Source: Microbispora catharanthi
GTDB lineage: Bacteria; Actinomycetota; Actinomycetes; Streptosporangiales; Streptosporangiaceae
Assembly: GCF_006334915.2 (NCBI RefSeq)
Contig: NZ_VDMA02000003.1
Location: forward strand, 124,001-188,000
Reading direction: 5' to 3'
Length of the DNA stretch: 64,000 nucleotides
The translations under genes and the position numbers were made by a program. The notes below the pieces were generated by a model. It made no database searches and had not been told where the DNA came from. It saw only the letters and a program-made list of their open reading frames with translations. Within the stretch, counting starts at the first letter, position 1. The number at the start of each line of letters is the position of its first letter. This document shows positions 17,329 to 25,867 of the stretch, piece after piece.

Positions 17329-17796
17329 GTGAGCGATCGGAGCGGTGACAGGCCGGATCGAGGGCGGCGGGTGCGCCGGCGTGACCGGCACGGCCGCGGC
17401 ATGCGCGGTCCCCTCGCGCCCTCGCACGTCCCCATCGCCAAGTCCCGCGGCGAGCGGTTCGACGACCTGGTGATCGACGCGGTCGACCGGCTCAAGCCGC
17501 GATGGGGCACCCAGCTCGCGTCGGTCGAGTTCGCGGTCGAGGAGGTGCCGCCGGCCGCGGAGCTGGTGGACGGTCCCGCCCGGCTGTCGTCCGACCCGAT
17601 CCCGCTGGGACGGGCGGAGTCGGCCTCGGGGGACGAGCCCGCCACCGTCGTGCTGTACCGCCGCCCGCTGGAGGCCCGGGCCCGCGACCGCGACCAGCTC
17701 GGCACGCTGGTCCTCGACGTGGTCGTCGAGCAGGTTGCCAGCCTGCTGGGCCTCACGCCGGAGACGATCGACCCCGGCTACGACGACCGCCACTGA
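17329..17796 (+). CDS. Metallopeptidase-family (zinicin-like, DUF1025) protein lacking HExxH
   Basis: A 155-residue protein of the minimal-metalloprotease family. A basic N-terminus (RRRDRHGRGMRGPL) leads to RFDDLVIDAVDRLKPRWG, VEFAVEEVP and VVLYRRPLEARARDRDQLGTL. Where active members have HExxHxxG the sequence is VVVEQVASLLGL (131-142): both His are gone, replaced by Glu and Ser, while the final Gly remains. It is therefore probably not a peptidase. It is divergent from DUF3499 and stops four bases before the convergent DUF5719 gene. Synteny with Rv3259 suggests a conserved, non-proteolytic role. Confidence 0.85.
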   Translation: MSDRSGDRPDRGRRVRRRDRHGRGMRGPLAPSHVPIAKSRGERFDDLVIDAVDRLKPRWGTQLASVEFAVEEVPPAAELVDGPARLSSDPIPLGRAESASGDEPATVVLYRRPLEARARDRDQLGTLVLDVVVEQVASLLGLTPETIDPGYDDRH

Positions 17797-17800
17797 GGCT

Positions 17801-19285
17801 TCAGGGCAGCACGGCGCCCGGCGCGTCGACGGTCGGGGGCACCAGCGCCCAGGTCCTGGCCATGGCCAGCGGCTGCGCGGTGAGCAGCTGGCCGTCCTTG
17901 GCCCCCTCGTCGAGGACGCGCCCGCCGTACACGGGCCCCGAGCCCGGCATCGGCCGTACGACCACGCTGAAGCCGCCCTTGCTTCCCTTCGGCGGCGCGA
18001 GCCTGAGCTCCTTGGTGCGGGCGGCGGGCAGCTTCACCTCGACCGGGGCCGGCGCCGCACCCTTCGAGGGCACCAGCCGGACCTCCACGGTGGCCGCGGA
18101 GAAGGGCGCCGACAGCACCAGCCAGGAGGTCTGCTTGCCTTCCGCCCGGCCGTCCGCGACGACGCTGCCGAGGTCGACGGAGGCGGCGCCGGCCGTGAAG
18201 GCGACGTCCTGCCGCGCCCCCGTTCCGGTGATCTTGAGGCCCGCCACGATCGGGACGTCGGACTCCAGCACCAGCGCGGCCGGCTGCCCGCCGATCCCGG
18301 TGGACAGGTCGAGCGAGGCCGCCGATCCGGCCGGCACCTCGATCGTCTCCTTGTTCTTCAGCGCGTAGGAGCCGTCCTCCAGCACTGCTCGGATCCGCAC
18401 GACCGTGTCCCGCTCCCCCGGCGTGGCGACGTACAGCTCCCGCTGGCCGGCGGTGCCGGGGATGCCGGGGACGACGACCCGGGTGGCGGGGGCGGCGGCG
18501 ACGGGCAGCCAGTCGACGCCCCTGCCCTCACCCAGCACGGCCTTGACCGCGGCGGCCACCCGGCCGCTGCGCGTGCTCACCTGCAGGGCCATGATCAGCG
18601 GGGAGGGCGCGAGGTCGCGCAGCCTGATCACGCGGTGCTGGCCGGGCTTGACGACGACGCCGTTGCCGCGCTCGCTCAGCACCGGGCCTTCCCCGGAGTA
18701 GACCATGAACGAGACGACGGCCGGGGCCGCGTCGGGGTTGGCGAGGTAGAGGGTCATCTCCGCCGCGGCCGGCCCCGGCCCGACGAACCAGCTCTCCGCG
18801 CCCGGCTCGACGCACCGCACCCCGGCGAGCCCCCGCTGGGTGCCCGAGGTCTCCCTGACGGTCTGGGCGCTCTCCAGCCCGGCGGCCATCGAACCTGTGG
18901 CGTCGACCACGAGCGGGCCGCCTCCGGCGGCGATCTCGCGCTGCCACAGCAGGCCCGGCCGGTCGATCACGTCGTCCTTGCCGCCGGCCTTCTCCTCCGG
19001 AGTCTTGATCGCCGACAGGGTGGCGCTGCCCGGCCCCTGGCTCTGCTGTACCTGGTTCTGCTGTTCCTGGCTCTGCTGTTCCTGGTCGGGGGTCACCACG
19101 CTCACCCGGCTGCCGGACGGCGCGGGGCACACGGCGGTCACCGACTCCACCGGGGCCCTGACGGCCTGCGGACGCACCTGCGCGGCCGGCGCGGGCCGGC
19201 TGACGAAGGCCACGCCGTACAACGCGCCCAGCGCGACCAGCACCAGGGCGAGCAGGCCGAAGCGGTTCTCGATCAGTCTCCTCAC
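17801..19285 (-). CDS. DUF5719 membrane-anchored protein
   Basis: A 494-residue protein with one N-terminal helix (about 9-30, FGLLALVLVALGALYGVAFV) and a large extracytoplasmic part. A short Gln-rich stretch (about 68-83, QEQQSQEQQNQVQQSQ) is followed by repeated beta-sandwich modules, as in TLYLANPDAAPAVVSFMVYS and ELYVATPGERDTVVRIRAVL, typical of DUF5719. The GTG start overlaps the stop of the upstream glycosyltransferase (GTGA), so the two are translationally coupled. This coupling, seen across actinobacteria, suggests the protein works with that enzyme at the membrane surface. Its activity is unknown. Confidence 0.85.
   Translation of the reverse strand: MRRLIENRFGLLALVLVALGALYGVAFVSRPAPAAQVRPQAVRAPVESVTAVCPAPSGSRVSVVTPDQEQQSQEQQNQVQQSQGPGSATLSAIKTPEEKAGGKDDVIDRPGLLWQREIAAGGGPLVVDATGSMAAGLESAQTVRETSGTQRGLAGVRCVEPGAESWFVGPGPAAAEMTLYLANPDAAPAVVSFMVYSGEGPVLSERGNGVVVKPGQHRVIRLRDLAPSPLIMALQVSTRSGRVAAAVKAVLGEGRGVDWLPVAAAPATRVVVPGIPGTAGQRELYVATPGERDTVVRIRAVLEDGSYALKNKETIEVPAGSAASLDLSTGIGGQPAALVLESDVPIVAGLKITGTGARQDVAFTAGAASVDLGSVVADGRAEGKQTSWLVLSAPFSAATVEVRLVPSKGAAPAPVEVKLPAARTKELRLAPPKGSKGGFSVVVRPMPGSGPVYGGRVLDEGAKDGQLLTAQPLAMARTWALVPPTVDAPGAVLP
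19041..19085. repeat. 15-bp tandem repeat (three copies) in the DUF5719 gene
   Basis: Units CTCTGCTGTACCTGG, TTCTGCTGTTCCTGG and CTCTGCTGTTCCTGG lie head to tail and encode the five-residue Gln-rich repeat of the linker after the membrane anchor. In-frame copy-number change would lengthen or shorten the linker. Confidence 0.8.
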
Positions 19286-22146
19286 GCGGGCACCCGATCT
19301 TTCCTGCCCTTGTCACCCTTCGCCCGGCGGCGGCCCCGCGGCCCCTCCTCGGCGGGCGCGTCGGCGTAGTCGACGTCCGGCTCCTTCGTACGGGCCCCGG
19401 GCGAGGCCAGGATCAGCACGAGCACGAGCAGCGCGCCCTGGGCCCACAGCCAGCCCCGATGCAGCGCGCCCGCGGTCGCCGGCGGCGGGGGCACCGTCAC
19501 CTGGCCGGCCACGCGCCACAGGCCGCCCGTCTCCGAGAGGCTCACCCTGACCAGGGCGGGCTGCGAGTCGAGCGCCCGTTGCAGGGCGGGGTCGACGACG
19601 CCCGGCACCGTCACGAAGCGAACCCCGGACGACGCGAGCGTCTGGACGTACGTGCTGCCCCGGCCCGAGGCGAGCCCGGCGACCGCGGTCGTGAAACGAT
19701 CGGTCGCCTCCCGGGGAGGTTCGAGGTCGGACTCGCCGATCAGCGGGCCCCGGCCCCGCATCAGCGTGTAGCCGACCCTGCCGTCCCTGGGACGCAGCAG
19801 GAGCGTGCCCTCGCCGGGCGCCGACTGGAGCGCGGCGAGCACCGGCACCGGGTCGCTCAGGTCGCTTCGCAGCGGGTCCTGCGCGCCTCTGGTCACCCAC
19901 AACGCGGCGGCGGCGAGCGGGGTCGCGAAGGCGACCACGACGATCAGCATCGCGCCCAGGCGGCGCAGCCCGCCCGCGGCGCGGAACTCGGCGATCCGGT
20001 GCGCCTGGTGCCCCGCCGCCACCAGCAGGCCCGTCGCCGCGAACGCCAGCGGCACCCCCGGCCACGCGTCGTCGACCCGGCTGACCACGATCGCCACCAG
20101 GAGCCCGAAGAGCATGACGCCCCAGCCGATGGCGACGATCATCTGATGACGCCGCAGCAGCAGCGCGGCCAGCGCGACCGCGATCAGGCCCGCCGTCGCC
20201 CACACGGGCGGCACCCCCGGCCCGCCGGGGCTCAGCATGAGCAGGGAGTCGGCGCCGAGGCGGGGGGCGGTGAGGCGGCCGTCGTGCAGGCCTGATTCGA
20301 GCAGGATCCGTCCCGGCTCCCTGGCGATCTGCACCAGCCACGGGAACAGCAGGACGACCGGGGTGCCGAGGCCGATCACGAGCGACCGCCTGACGCCCCT
20401 GCGAATGCCTCCGAACGACACCGCGGCGAGCCCGCCGAGGATCGCCACCAGCACGTACACGAGCGGGACGAAGGCCGTGCCCACGGTCAGGAGCAGGCCG
20501 AAGCCCCAGGCCGCCCGCCGCGACCCGGCGATCACCCGCGTGGCGAGCGCCGCGTAGACGGGCAGCAGCACGATCACGATCGCGGTGCCGAGCCGCCCGC
20601 CCGCCACCACGCCCGTCGTGACCGGCAGCAGGGCGTAGGTGGCGGCCAGCCACACCCGCGCGGGCGTGTACGAGATCATCCGCTTGGTCGCCGCGTACGC
20701 CGAGATCCCGGCCAGCGGCACGCAGCCGAGCAGCACCACGGCCACGGCCAGCCACGTCTTGCCCAGCGCGACCGCCGACAGCCCGGCCAGCACGGCGACG
20801 TACGGCGGGGCCCAGGTCTGCGAGCCGAGCCCGGCGGCGTGGTGGTCTTCGATGTAGAGCCGCCACAGGTCGGACGCGCCCCCGGTGACCGGCACCAGAG
20901 CCCCGCCGCCCAGGTGTCCGTCGGAGGACAGGAGCCCGGGCAGCAGCGTCCTTTCGGCAGCCAGCGTGATCACCGCCAGGATCAGGCAGAGCACCACGCC
21001 CGGGCTGCTGAACACGCGCTGGACGCCGCCCGAGTCGGTCAGCAGTTCGTCGCCGTCGTCCTCCTGGGCGCGGTCCGCGGCCGCGTGGTGGCGGCCCGCC
21101 GAGTCCACCGGGCCGGCTCCGGCGAGGAAGCCCTGCACCATGTCGGCCAGCCGCCGGAACGCGGCGCCCGGCGGGGAGAGCTTGCGCCGGATCGCGGGCC
21201 AGCCCTGCTTCCTCCCCTTCCTCCTGGCCTTACGGGCCCGCCGCAGGCGCAGCGGATGGCCGAGGACCGAGCCGAGCGCGGCCAGTTCGTCGAGGGCGTT
21301 GGCCGGCTGCTTGGCCAGCAGGAGCAGCAGGACCCGCAGCGCGGACCCGAAGACGTTGCGCAGCACCGACCGCACGAGCGCGCCGAACGGCAGGTTCGCC
21401 ATCAGGACGAACAGGCCGTTGCGCCGGTCGAGCCTGCGCGGGTGCTCCTCGCTGGTGGCGATCCTGCGGCGCCGCCGCGCCGACGCCTCGGCGTGCCAGG
21501 CCACCGCGTCGCTCACGTTCAGCACGCGGTGCCCGGCCGTACGGGCCCGCCAGCACAGGTCGAGGTCGTCGCGGAACAGCGGCAGCGCGGTGTCGAGGCC
21601 GGACAGCTCGTCCCATACGTCCCTGCGGATGAGCATGCCGGCCGTGGAGACCGACAGGACGTCGGCGATCCCGTCGTGCTGGCCCTGGTCGTACTCCCTC
21701 GGCTCCAGGCCGGTGTCGCGCCGTCCCGACCTGCTGACGGTCACGCCCATCTCGAGCAGCACCCGCCGGTCGAGCCAGTCGCGCAGCTTGGGGCCGAGGA
21801 TGGCGGCCTTGGGATCCTGCTCGGCGGCCCACAGCAGGGCCTGCAGCGCGTGCGCGTCGGGCACGCAGTCGTCGTGGAGCAGCCAGACCCATTCCTGACC
21901 GGGCGCGGGCGGCAGCCGCCGCAGCACCTCGTGGACGGCCTCGCCGAACCCGGTGGACCGGGGCAGGGTCAGCACGTTGCCCGAGCCGAACGCCTCGGTC
22001 AGCAGGGTCCCACTGCCGTCACGGCTGCCGTTGTCGACGCCGACGACACGGTCGAGAGGCCGGGTCTGGCGCAGCACCGCCGCCAGCGTCTCCTTGAGCC
22101 AGCGGGCGCCGTCGTGGGCGACGACGATCGCGGTCACCGAGTGCAC
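19282..22146 (-). CDS. Large membrane glycosyltransferase, GT2 N-terminal domain
   Basis: A 954-residue protein. The first about 250 residues are a GT2 domain: VTAIVVAHDGARWLKETLAA, GVDNGSRDGS, the metal-binding LLHDDCVPD, and the acceptor-site GLDTALPLFRDDLDLCWRAR. A basic linker (KARRKGRKQGW) leads to about a dozen hydrophobic helices from residue 370 and an extracytoplasmic beta region before a last helix (LLVLVLILASPG) and a Lys-rich tail. Such proteins add a sugar from a nucleotide donor to a lipid or wall acceptor. The GTG has AGGA upstream. It is the first gene of a coupled pair with DUF5719 and sits between whiB and manB; the sugar and acceptor are unknown. Confidence 0.88.
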   Translation of the reverse strand: MHSVTAIVVAHDGARWLKETLAAVLRQTRPLDRVVGVDNGSRDGSGTLLTEAFGSGNVLTLPRSTGFGEAVHEVLRRLPPAPGQEWVWLLHDDCVPDAHALQALLWAAEQDPKAAILGPKLRDWLDRRVLLEMGVTVSRSGRRDTGLEPREYDQGQHDGIADVLSVSTAGMLIRRDVWDELSGLDTALPLFRDDLDLCWRARTAGHRVLNVSDAVAWHAEASARRRRRIATSEEHPRRLDRRNGLFVLMANLPFGALVRSVLRNVFGSALRVLLLLLAKQPANALDELAALGSVLGHPLRLRRARKARRKGRKQGWPAIRRKLSPPGAAFRRLADMVQGFLAGAGPVDSAGRHHAAADRAQEDDGDELLTDSGGVQRVFSSPGVVLCLILAVITLAAERTLLPGLLSSDGHLGGGALVPVTGGASDLWRLYIEDHHAAGLGSQTWAPPYVAVLAGLSAVALGKTWLAVAVVLLGCVPLAGISAYAATKRMISYTPARVWLAATYALLPVTTGVVAGGRLGTAIVIVLLPVYAALATRVIAGSRRAAWGFGLLLTVGTAFVPLVYVLVAILGGLAAVSFGGIRRGVRRSLVIGLGTPVVLLFPWLVQIAREPGRILLESGLHDGRLTAPRLGADSLLMLSPGGPGVPPVWATAGLIAVALAALLLRRHQMIVAIGWGVMLFGLLVAIVVSRVDDAWPGVPLAFAATGLLVAAGHQAHRIAEFRAAGGLRRLGAMLIVVVAFATPLAAAALWVTRGAQDPLRSDLSDPVPVLAALQSAPGEGTLLLRPRDGRVGYTLMRGRGPLIGESDLEPPREATDRFTTAVAGLASGRGSTYVQTLASSGVRFVTVPGVVDPALQRALDSQPALVRVSLSETGGLWRVAGQVTVPPPPATAGALHRGWLWAQGALLVLVLILASPGARTKEPDVDYADAPAEEGPRGRRRAKGDKGRKDRVPA

Positions 22147-22300
22147 GTCGAGTCCTAGGGGGGTCGTACGGCTGAGCGCCGACCACGATACGGCAACCCG
22201 GACTCACCCGATCACATCCAGGCGAAACAGGATGTCAGCAGCAACCCAGACATGAGTGCGGGGCCGCGCGCACGAACGCACGGCCCCGTCGGCGTCGTCG

Positions 22301-22558
22301 TCAGACGGCCTGGCGCTTGATCTTGCGCCTTTCCCGCTCGGACAGGCCGCCCCAGATGCCGAAACGCTCATCATGCTGAAGCGCGTATTCAAGGCACTCG
22401 GCGCGCACCTCACACGAACGGCACACCTTCTTTGCTTCCCTGGTGGAACCGCCCTTTTCAGGAAAGAACGCCTCAGGATCGGTCTGCGCACACAAAGCGC
22501 GCTCCTGCCACCCAAGATCTTCACCATCGAGCGCCTGTGCCATGACCAGATCGGTCAT
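22301..22558 (-). CDS. whiB: WhiB-family iron-sulfur transcription factor
   Basis: An 85-residue Wbl protein that binds a 4Fe-4S cluster through Cys23, Cys46, Cys49 and Cys55 (ALCAQTDPE, KKVCRSCEVRAECLEYAL) and acts with the housekeeping sigma factor. FFPEKGGSTREAKKVC and the turn motif GIWGG followed by LSERERRKIKR closely match Streptomyces WhiB and mycobacterial WhiB2/WhmD, which control the switch to septation and sporulation with WhiA. The ATG at 22558 follows GGGAGGTGTGCA and matches the known start of WhiB. Gene position next to fbiA also matches M. tuberculosis whiB2 (Rv3260c). A clear promoter lies upstream. Confidence 0.95.
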   Translation of the reverse strand: MTDLVMAQALDGEDLGWQERALCAQTDPEAFFPEKGGSTREAKKVCRSCEVRAECLEYALQHDERFGIWGGLSERERRKIKRQAV

Positions 22559-22614
22559 TGCACACCTCCCTGTCGCTCGCCCGCCCACATGGAGCCCCCC
22601 ATAAAAACGCCTGC

Positions 22615-22644
22615 CCTATACCCACCCTTGGGAAGGCGTAACAA
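22615..22644 (-). promoter_or_regulatory. Candidate whiB promoter
   Basis: On the reverse strand TTGTTA (22639-22644) and TATAGG (22615-22620) are 18 bases apart, giving a start point near 22607 and a leader of about 50 bases before the whiB ATG. The region is visibly AT-richer than its surroundings. Confidence 0.55.
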
Positions 22645-22650
22645 CATGTC

Positions 22651-22674
22651 TGTAATTACACGCGCGTGGCGTGT
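22651..22674. promoter_or_regulatory. Paired palindromes upstream of the whiB promoter
   Basis: TGTAATTACA (22651-22660) is a perfect ten-base palindrome that overlaps ACACGCGCGTGGCGTGT (22658-22674), an inverted repeat with six-base arms and a five-base centre. Both lie just upstream of the predicted -35 of whiB, where an activator or a developmental repressor could bind. Neither is an exact match to the BldD consensus I know. Confidence 0.45.
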
Positions 22675-22750
22675 GTGGCGTCAAGCGGCATAACGATACC
22701 CGGGGAAAGACCTGCTCGCCCCGGTTCGTACGCCCCGATCTACGGTCCTA

Positions 22751-24724
22751 TCAGCGTTCGGAACCATACCAAGGGAGGTTGGGGTCGGTTCCGCGGCCTG
22801 CCTGATCGGGGGCGGAACCTTCCTCATACTTTGCCTGCGACCGATCCGGCGTGTAGATGGCCGTCGGGTCGAGCGGCTCCTCCCTGCGCAGGGGGTCGCT
22901 GAGCGGGTCTCCCGTGTAGCCGGAGGGGTCGAAGCGGAGCGTCTGGTCGGCGGGGCCGGGCGCCGGGGGCTGGAACGGCGCTGGCTCGGACTGGGGGTGA
23001 CCGAGCGGGTTGTCGTAGTACTCCGGCATGTCCTGCGGACCGGTGGGGTGGTCGGGCAGGGCGCCCTTCTGGTAGCTCTGCGCCTGCTGGTAGGCCTGCG
23101 CGAGCTGCTGCTCCCGCGGGTCGGCCGGGCCTTCGTACGCGGGGGGAGCGTCGAAGGCCGGGCCGCCGGCCGTGTGCTCGGCGGCCTGGTGTGCGTACGC
23201 CTGGCCCGAGTAGCCGGAGAACGGCGAGCCCTGTCCGTACGGCTGGTCCTGCTCGTACGGCCTGGCCTCGGGGGCCGGGCTGTAGGAGGAGGGCTGACCG
23301 TAACCGCGGGGGTCGGGCGCGGCGGGGGCAATGGGCGCGGCGGGGGGAGCGCTCGGGAACTGCCCGTAGCCACCGGAGTCCGTCTGCTGGCCCGCGTAGC
23401 CGTACTGGTCGAACACCGGGCCCTGCGGCGGCGGGGAGTAGTCGGGCCGCTGGGGCGCCGCCACCTCGGGCTGCGCGCCGTACGCGCCGTAATCGGGGTA
23501 GTGCGCGCCGGTCTGGACGTCCTGCAGCGACGGCTGGGGCTGCTGCTGCGCCTGCCCGTGGCCGGGGCCCAGAGCGGAAGCCGGGGCGGGAGCGGGGGCG
23601 CCCGCCTGTCCGAACGGCGGGGGCTGCGGGGCGGTCGGGGCGGGACTGTAGGAGGGCTGCGGCTCGTATTCCTGGCCGTAGACGTCCTGGGGCCGCTCCT
23701 GGCCGAAGGCCCCCTGGCCCCGATCCTGGGCGTACTGGTCCTGGCCGTACTGCCGCTCCTGGGCGTACTGGTCCTGCGCGTACTGGTCCTGGCCGTACTG
23801 GCGCTCCTGGGCGTACTGCTGGTGCTCGGCGTAGCGGTGCTCGGCGGGCGGCAGCTGGGGGTGGGCCGGCGCCGGCGCGCTCTGCCCGTACGCGGGCCCC
23901 TGCGGCTGGCCCTGCGGCTGGCCCTGGGGCTGGCCCTGGTGGGGGGCGTCGTACTGGCCAGAGTGCGGGACGTTCTGCGGCGGGGTCTGGGGGACGTTCT
24001 GCCCGGGCAGGGGGTTGTTCTGCGGGTCGCCCGGGGCGGGGTGGCCGAACTGCTGCTGACCGGGAACCTGCTGACCGGGCACCTGCTGACCGGGCATCGG
24101 GCCGGGGTTGGGGCTGTGGGCCGGCGCGCCCGCACCTGCCGATCCGGGAACCTCGCCGTACCCCTGCGGCGCGTGATGACCCTGCGGGGCATGAGGGCCT
24201 TGCGGGCCCTGCGGCAGCGCCGGAGCGTACGACTGGGGCGGGTAGGCGTCCTCGCGCCTGCCGAAGTAGTCGCCCGCCGGTTCCCTGGCGGGCTGGAGCG
24301 CCGATGCCGTGCTCAGCGCGAACAGCACGCCGAAGACGGCGAGCGCGACCATCGGCAGTCCGGTGATCAGGTATTCGAACCGGTCGCGGAACGTGGCCAG
24401 GTCGCCCACGAGCACGCCCAGCACACCGATCACGCCGAAGACGATGCCGAGACCGAGCGATCCGGCCGCGCCGAGCGCCACCAGACGGGCCCGGGGGGTG
24501 GGCGCGCCGGCCTTGGCGACGAGCAGCACGGCGCCGAACGCGAGCGCGGTCGAGACCGGGGACACGAGGGAGTACAGGCTCGCCGCCGCGCGAACGCCGA
24601 ACGTGCTGCTCAGCGAGGAACCGATCAGCATGCGCGCGATGCTGACGAGGACGCTGGTGATCACCACCGCGAGCATCGTCCACGCGGCCGGCTCGCGGAG
24701 CCGGCCGGTATCGACCTTGAGCAC
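22751..24724 (-). CDS. Four-helix membrane protein with long Gln/Pro/Tyr-rich tail
   Basis: A protein of about 657 residues. Four hydrophobic helices fill about residues 10-140 (WTMLAVVITSVLVSIARML, ALAFGAVLLVAKAG, LGIVFGVIGVLGVLVGDL, MVALAVFGVLFALSTASAL). The remaining about 500 residues are low-complexity and presumably disordered, with repeats such as QPQGQPQGQPQG, PGQQVPGQQVPGQQ and QYGQDQYAQDQYAQERQYG. The start is uncertain; GTG at 24724 has GGGGG upstream, and ATG at 24736 is an alternative. It is divergent from fbiA. I do not recognise a functional domain; the tail could form a condensate or bind partners at the membrane. Confidence 0.75.
   Translation of the reverse strand: MLKVDTGRLREPAAWTMLAVVITSVLVSIARMLIGSSLSSTFGVRAAASLYSLVSPVSTALAFGAVLLVAKAGAPTPRARLVALGAAGSLGLGIVFGVIGVLGVLVGDLATFRDRFEYLITGLPMVALAVFGVLFALSTASALQPAREPAGDYFGRREDAYPPQSYAPALPQGPQGPHAPQGHHAPQGYGEVPGSAGAGAPAHSPNPGPMPGQQVPGQQVPGQQQFGHPAPGDPQNNPLPGQNVPQTPPQNVPHSGQYDAPHQGQPQGQPQGQPQGPAYGQSAPAPAHPQLPPAEHRYAEHQQYAQERQYGQDQYAQDQYAQERQYGQDQYAQDRGQGAFGQERPQDVYGQEYEPQPSYSPAPTAPQPPPFGQAGAPAPAPASALGPGHGQAQQQPQPSLQDVQTGAHYPDYGAYGAQPEVAAPQRPDYSPPPQGPVFDQYGYAGQQTDSGGYGQFPSAPPAAPIAPAAPDPRGYGQPSSYSPAPEARPYEQDQPYGQGSPFSGYSGQAYAHQAAEHTAGGPAFDAPPAYEGPADPREQQLAQAYQQAQSYQKGALPDHPTGPQDMPEYYDNPLGHPQSEPAPFQPPAPGPADQTLRFDPSGYTGDPLSDPLRREEPLDPTAIYTPDRSQAKYEEGSAPDQAGRGTDPNLPWYGSER
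23700..23830. repeat. Tandem repeats encoding YGQDQYAQ-type units
   Basis: GTACTGGTCCTG and its variants (GTACTGCCGCTCCTG, GTACTGGCGCTCCTG) recur about every 15-24 bases through this stretch, encoding alternating QYGQD, QYAQD and QYAQE units on the reverse strand. Further arrays in the same gene are CTGCGGCTGGCC (12 bp, three copies, about 23902-23937) and CTGACCGGGAACCTG-like units (15 bp, three copies, about 24053-24097). All preserve the reading frame. Confidence 0.75.
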
Positions 24725-24897
24725 GACTACCCCCATCGGTCCAAACGGCACTCGGGGGAAGTTTTGCACATGTCTGACTTAAGCGTCGGCAGACCCAAGA
24801 ACCTCACAAGCCAAACACACCCTACATATCGGCGTTCATCCCGCTCCTGGGGGTGGGTGTCGGCGATCCCTCGGGCGGCCGGTGGAAGACTGGCGGC

Positions 24898-25836
24898 ATG
24901 CGCATCGTGTCCCTCGCCGGAGGAATCGGCGGCGCCCGGTTCCTCCGAGGTCTCAAGGCCGCGACCCCCGATTCCGAGATCACCGTGATCGGCAACACCG
25001 GCGACGACATCACCCTCTTCGGCCTGCGCGTGTGCCCAGACCTCGACACGGTCATGTACACGCTGGGCGGCGGCATCAACGAGGAACAGGGCTGGGGGCG
25101 GGCCGCTGAAACGTTCACGGTGAAGGAGGAGCTCGCCGCCTACGGCATGGAGCCGCAGTGGTTCGGCCTCGGCGACCGGGACTTCGCCACCCACATCATC
25201 CGCAGCCAGATGCTGGCGGCCGGTTATCCGCTCTCTCAGGTGACCGAGGCCCTGTGCGACCGGTGGCGGCCAGGGGTGCGGCTGCTGCCGATGTCGGACG
25301 ACCGCACCGAGACCCACGTGGTCGTCTCCGACGAGGACGGCAGGAGGGCCGTCCACTTCCAGGAGTGGTGGGTGCGGCTGCGCGCCTCCGTGCCGGCCGA
25401 GCAGATCGTGCTCGTCGGCGCGGACGAGGCCCGTCCCGCGCCCGGCGTGCTCGACGCCGTCGCGGCGGCGGATGTCGTCATCCTCCCGCCGTCGAACCCG
25501 GTCGTCAGCATCGGCACGATCCTCCAGATCCCGGGCATCCGGGCGGCTCTGGAGGACAAGACGGTCGTCGGCGTCTCCCCGATCATCGGCGGCGCGCCGG
25601 TGCGCGGCATGGCCGACGCCTGCCTGACGGCGATCGGCGTCGAGACGAGCGCCCAGGCCGTCCTGGAGCTGTACGGCTCCGCGCTGCTCGACGGCTGGCT
25701 CGTGGCCGAGGAGGACAAGGGCGTGGCGCTCGACGGCGTGGTGGTCGAGGCGCGCCCGCTCCTGATGAGCGACCCCGAGGCCACGAGGGACATCGCCGCC
25801 GCGGCCCTCGCCCTGGCCCGATCCCTCGCGTCCTGA
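24898..25836 (+). CDS. fbiA: 2-phospho-L-lactate transferase (FbiA/CofD)
   Basis: A 312-residue enzyme of coenzyme F420 synthesis. It transfers a phospholactate-type (in mycobacteria phosphoenolpyruvate-derived) moiety from the guanylyl donor to the deazaflavin Fo, giving F420-0 or dehydro-F420-0. [16 protein letters not shown] is the N-terminal nucleotide loop; [23 protein letters not shown] and [14 protein letters not shown] are the Fo/metal-binding signatures; [14 protein letters not shown] and [14 protein letters not shown] complete the core. ATG at 24898 gives the standard start. It is four codons upstream of the fbiB region in one operon, as in M. tuberculosis. Confidence 0.97.
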   Translation: MRIVSLAGGIGGARFLRGLKAATPDSEITVIGNTGDDITLFGLRVCPDLDTVMYTLGGGINEEQGWGRAAETFTVKEELAAYGMEPQWFGLGDRDFATHIIRSQMLAAGYPLSQVTEALCDRWRPGVRLLPMSDDRTETHVVVSDEDGRRAVHFQEWWVRLRASVPAEQIVLVGADEARPAPGVLDAVAAADVVILPPSNPVVSIGTILQIPGIRAALEDKTVVGVSPIIGGAPVRGMADACLTAIGVETSAQAVLELYGSALLDGWLVAEEDKGVALDGVVVEARPLLMSDPEATRDIAAAALALARSLAS

Positions 25837-25867
25837 ACCGATGCCAGAACAGATGCCAGAGGAGCCC

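Noticed and set aside
23700-23830. A CRISPR-like array
   Set aside because: Repeats are short, contiguous and codon-periodic inside a coding frame, without unique spacers or cas genes.
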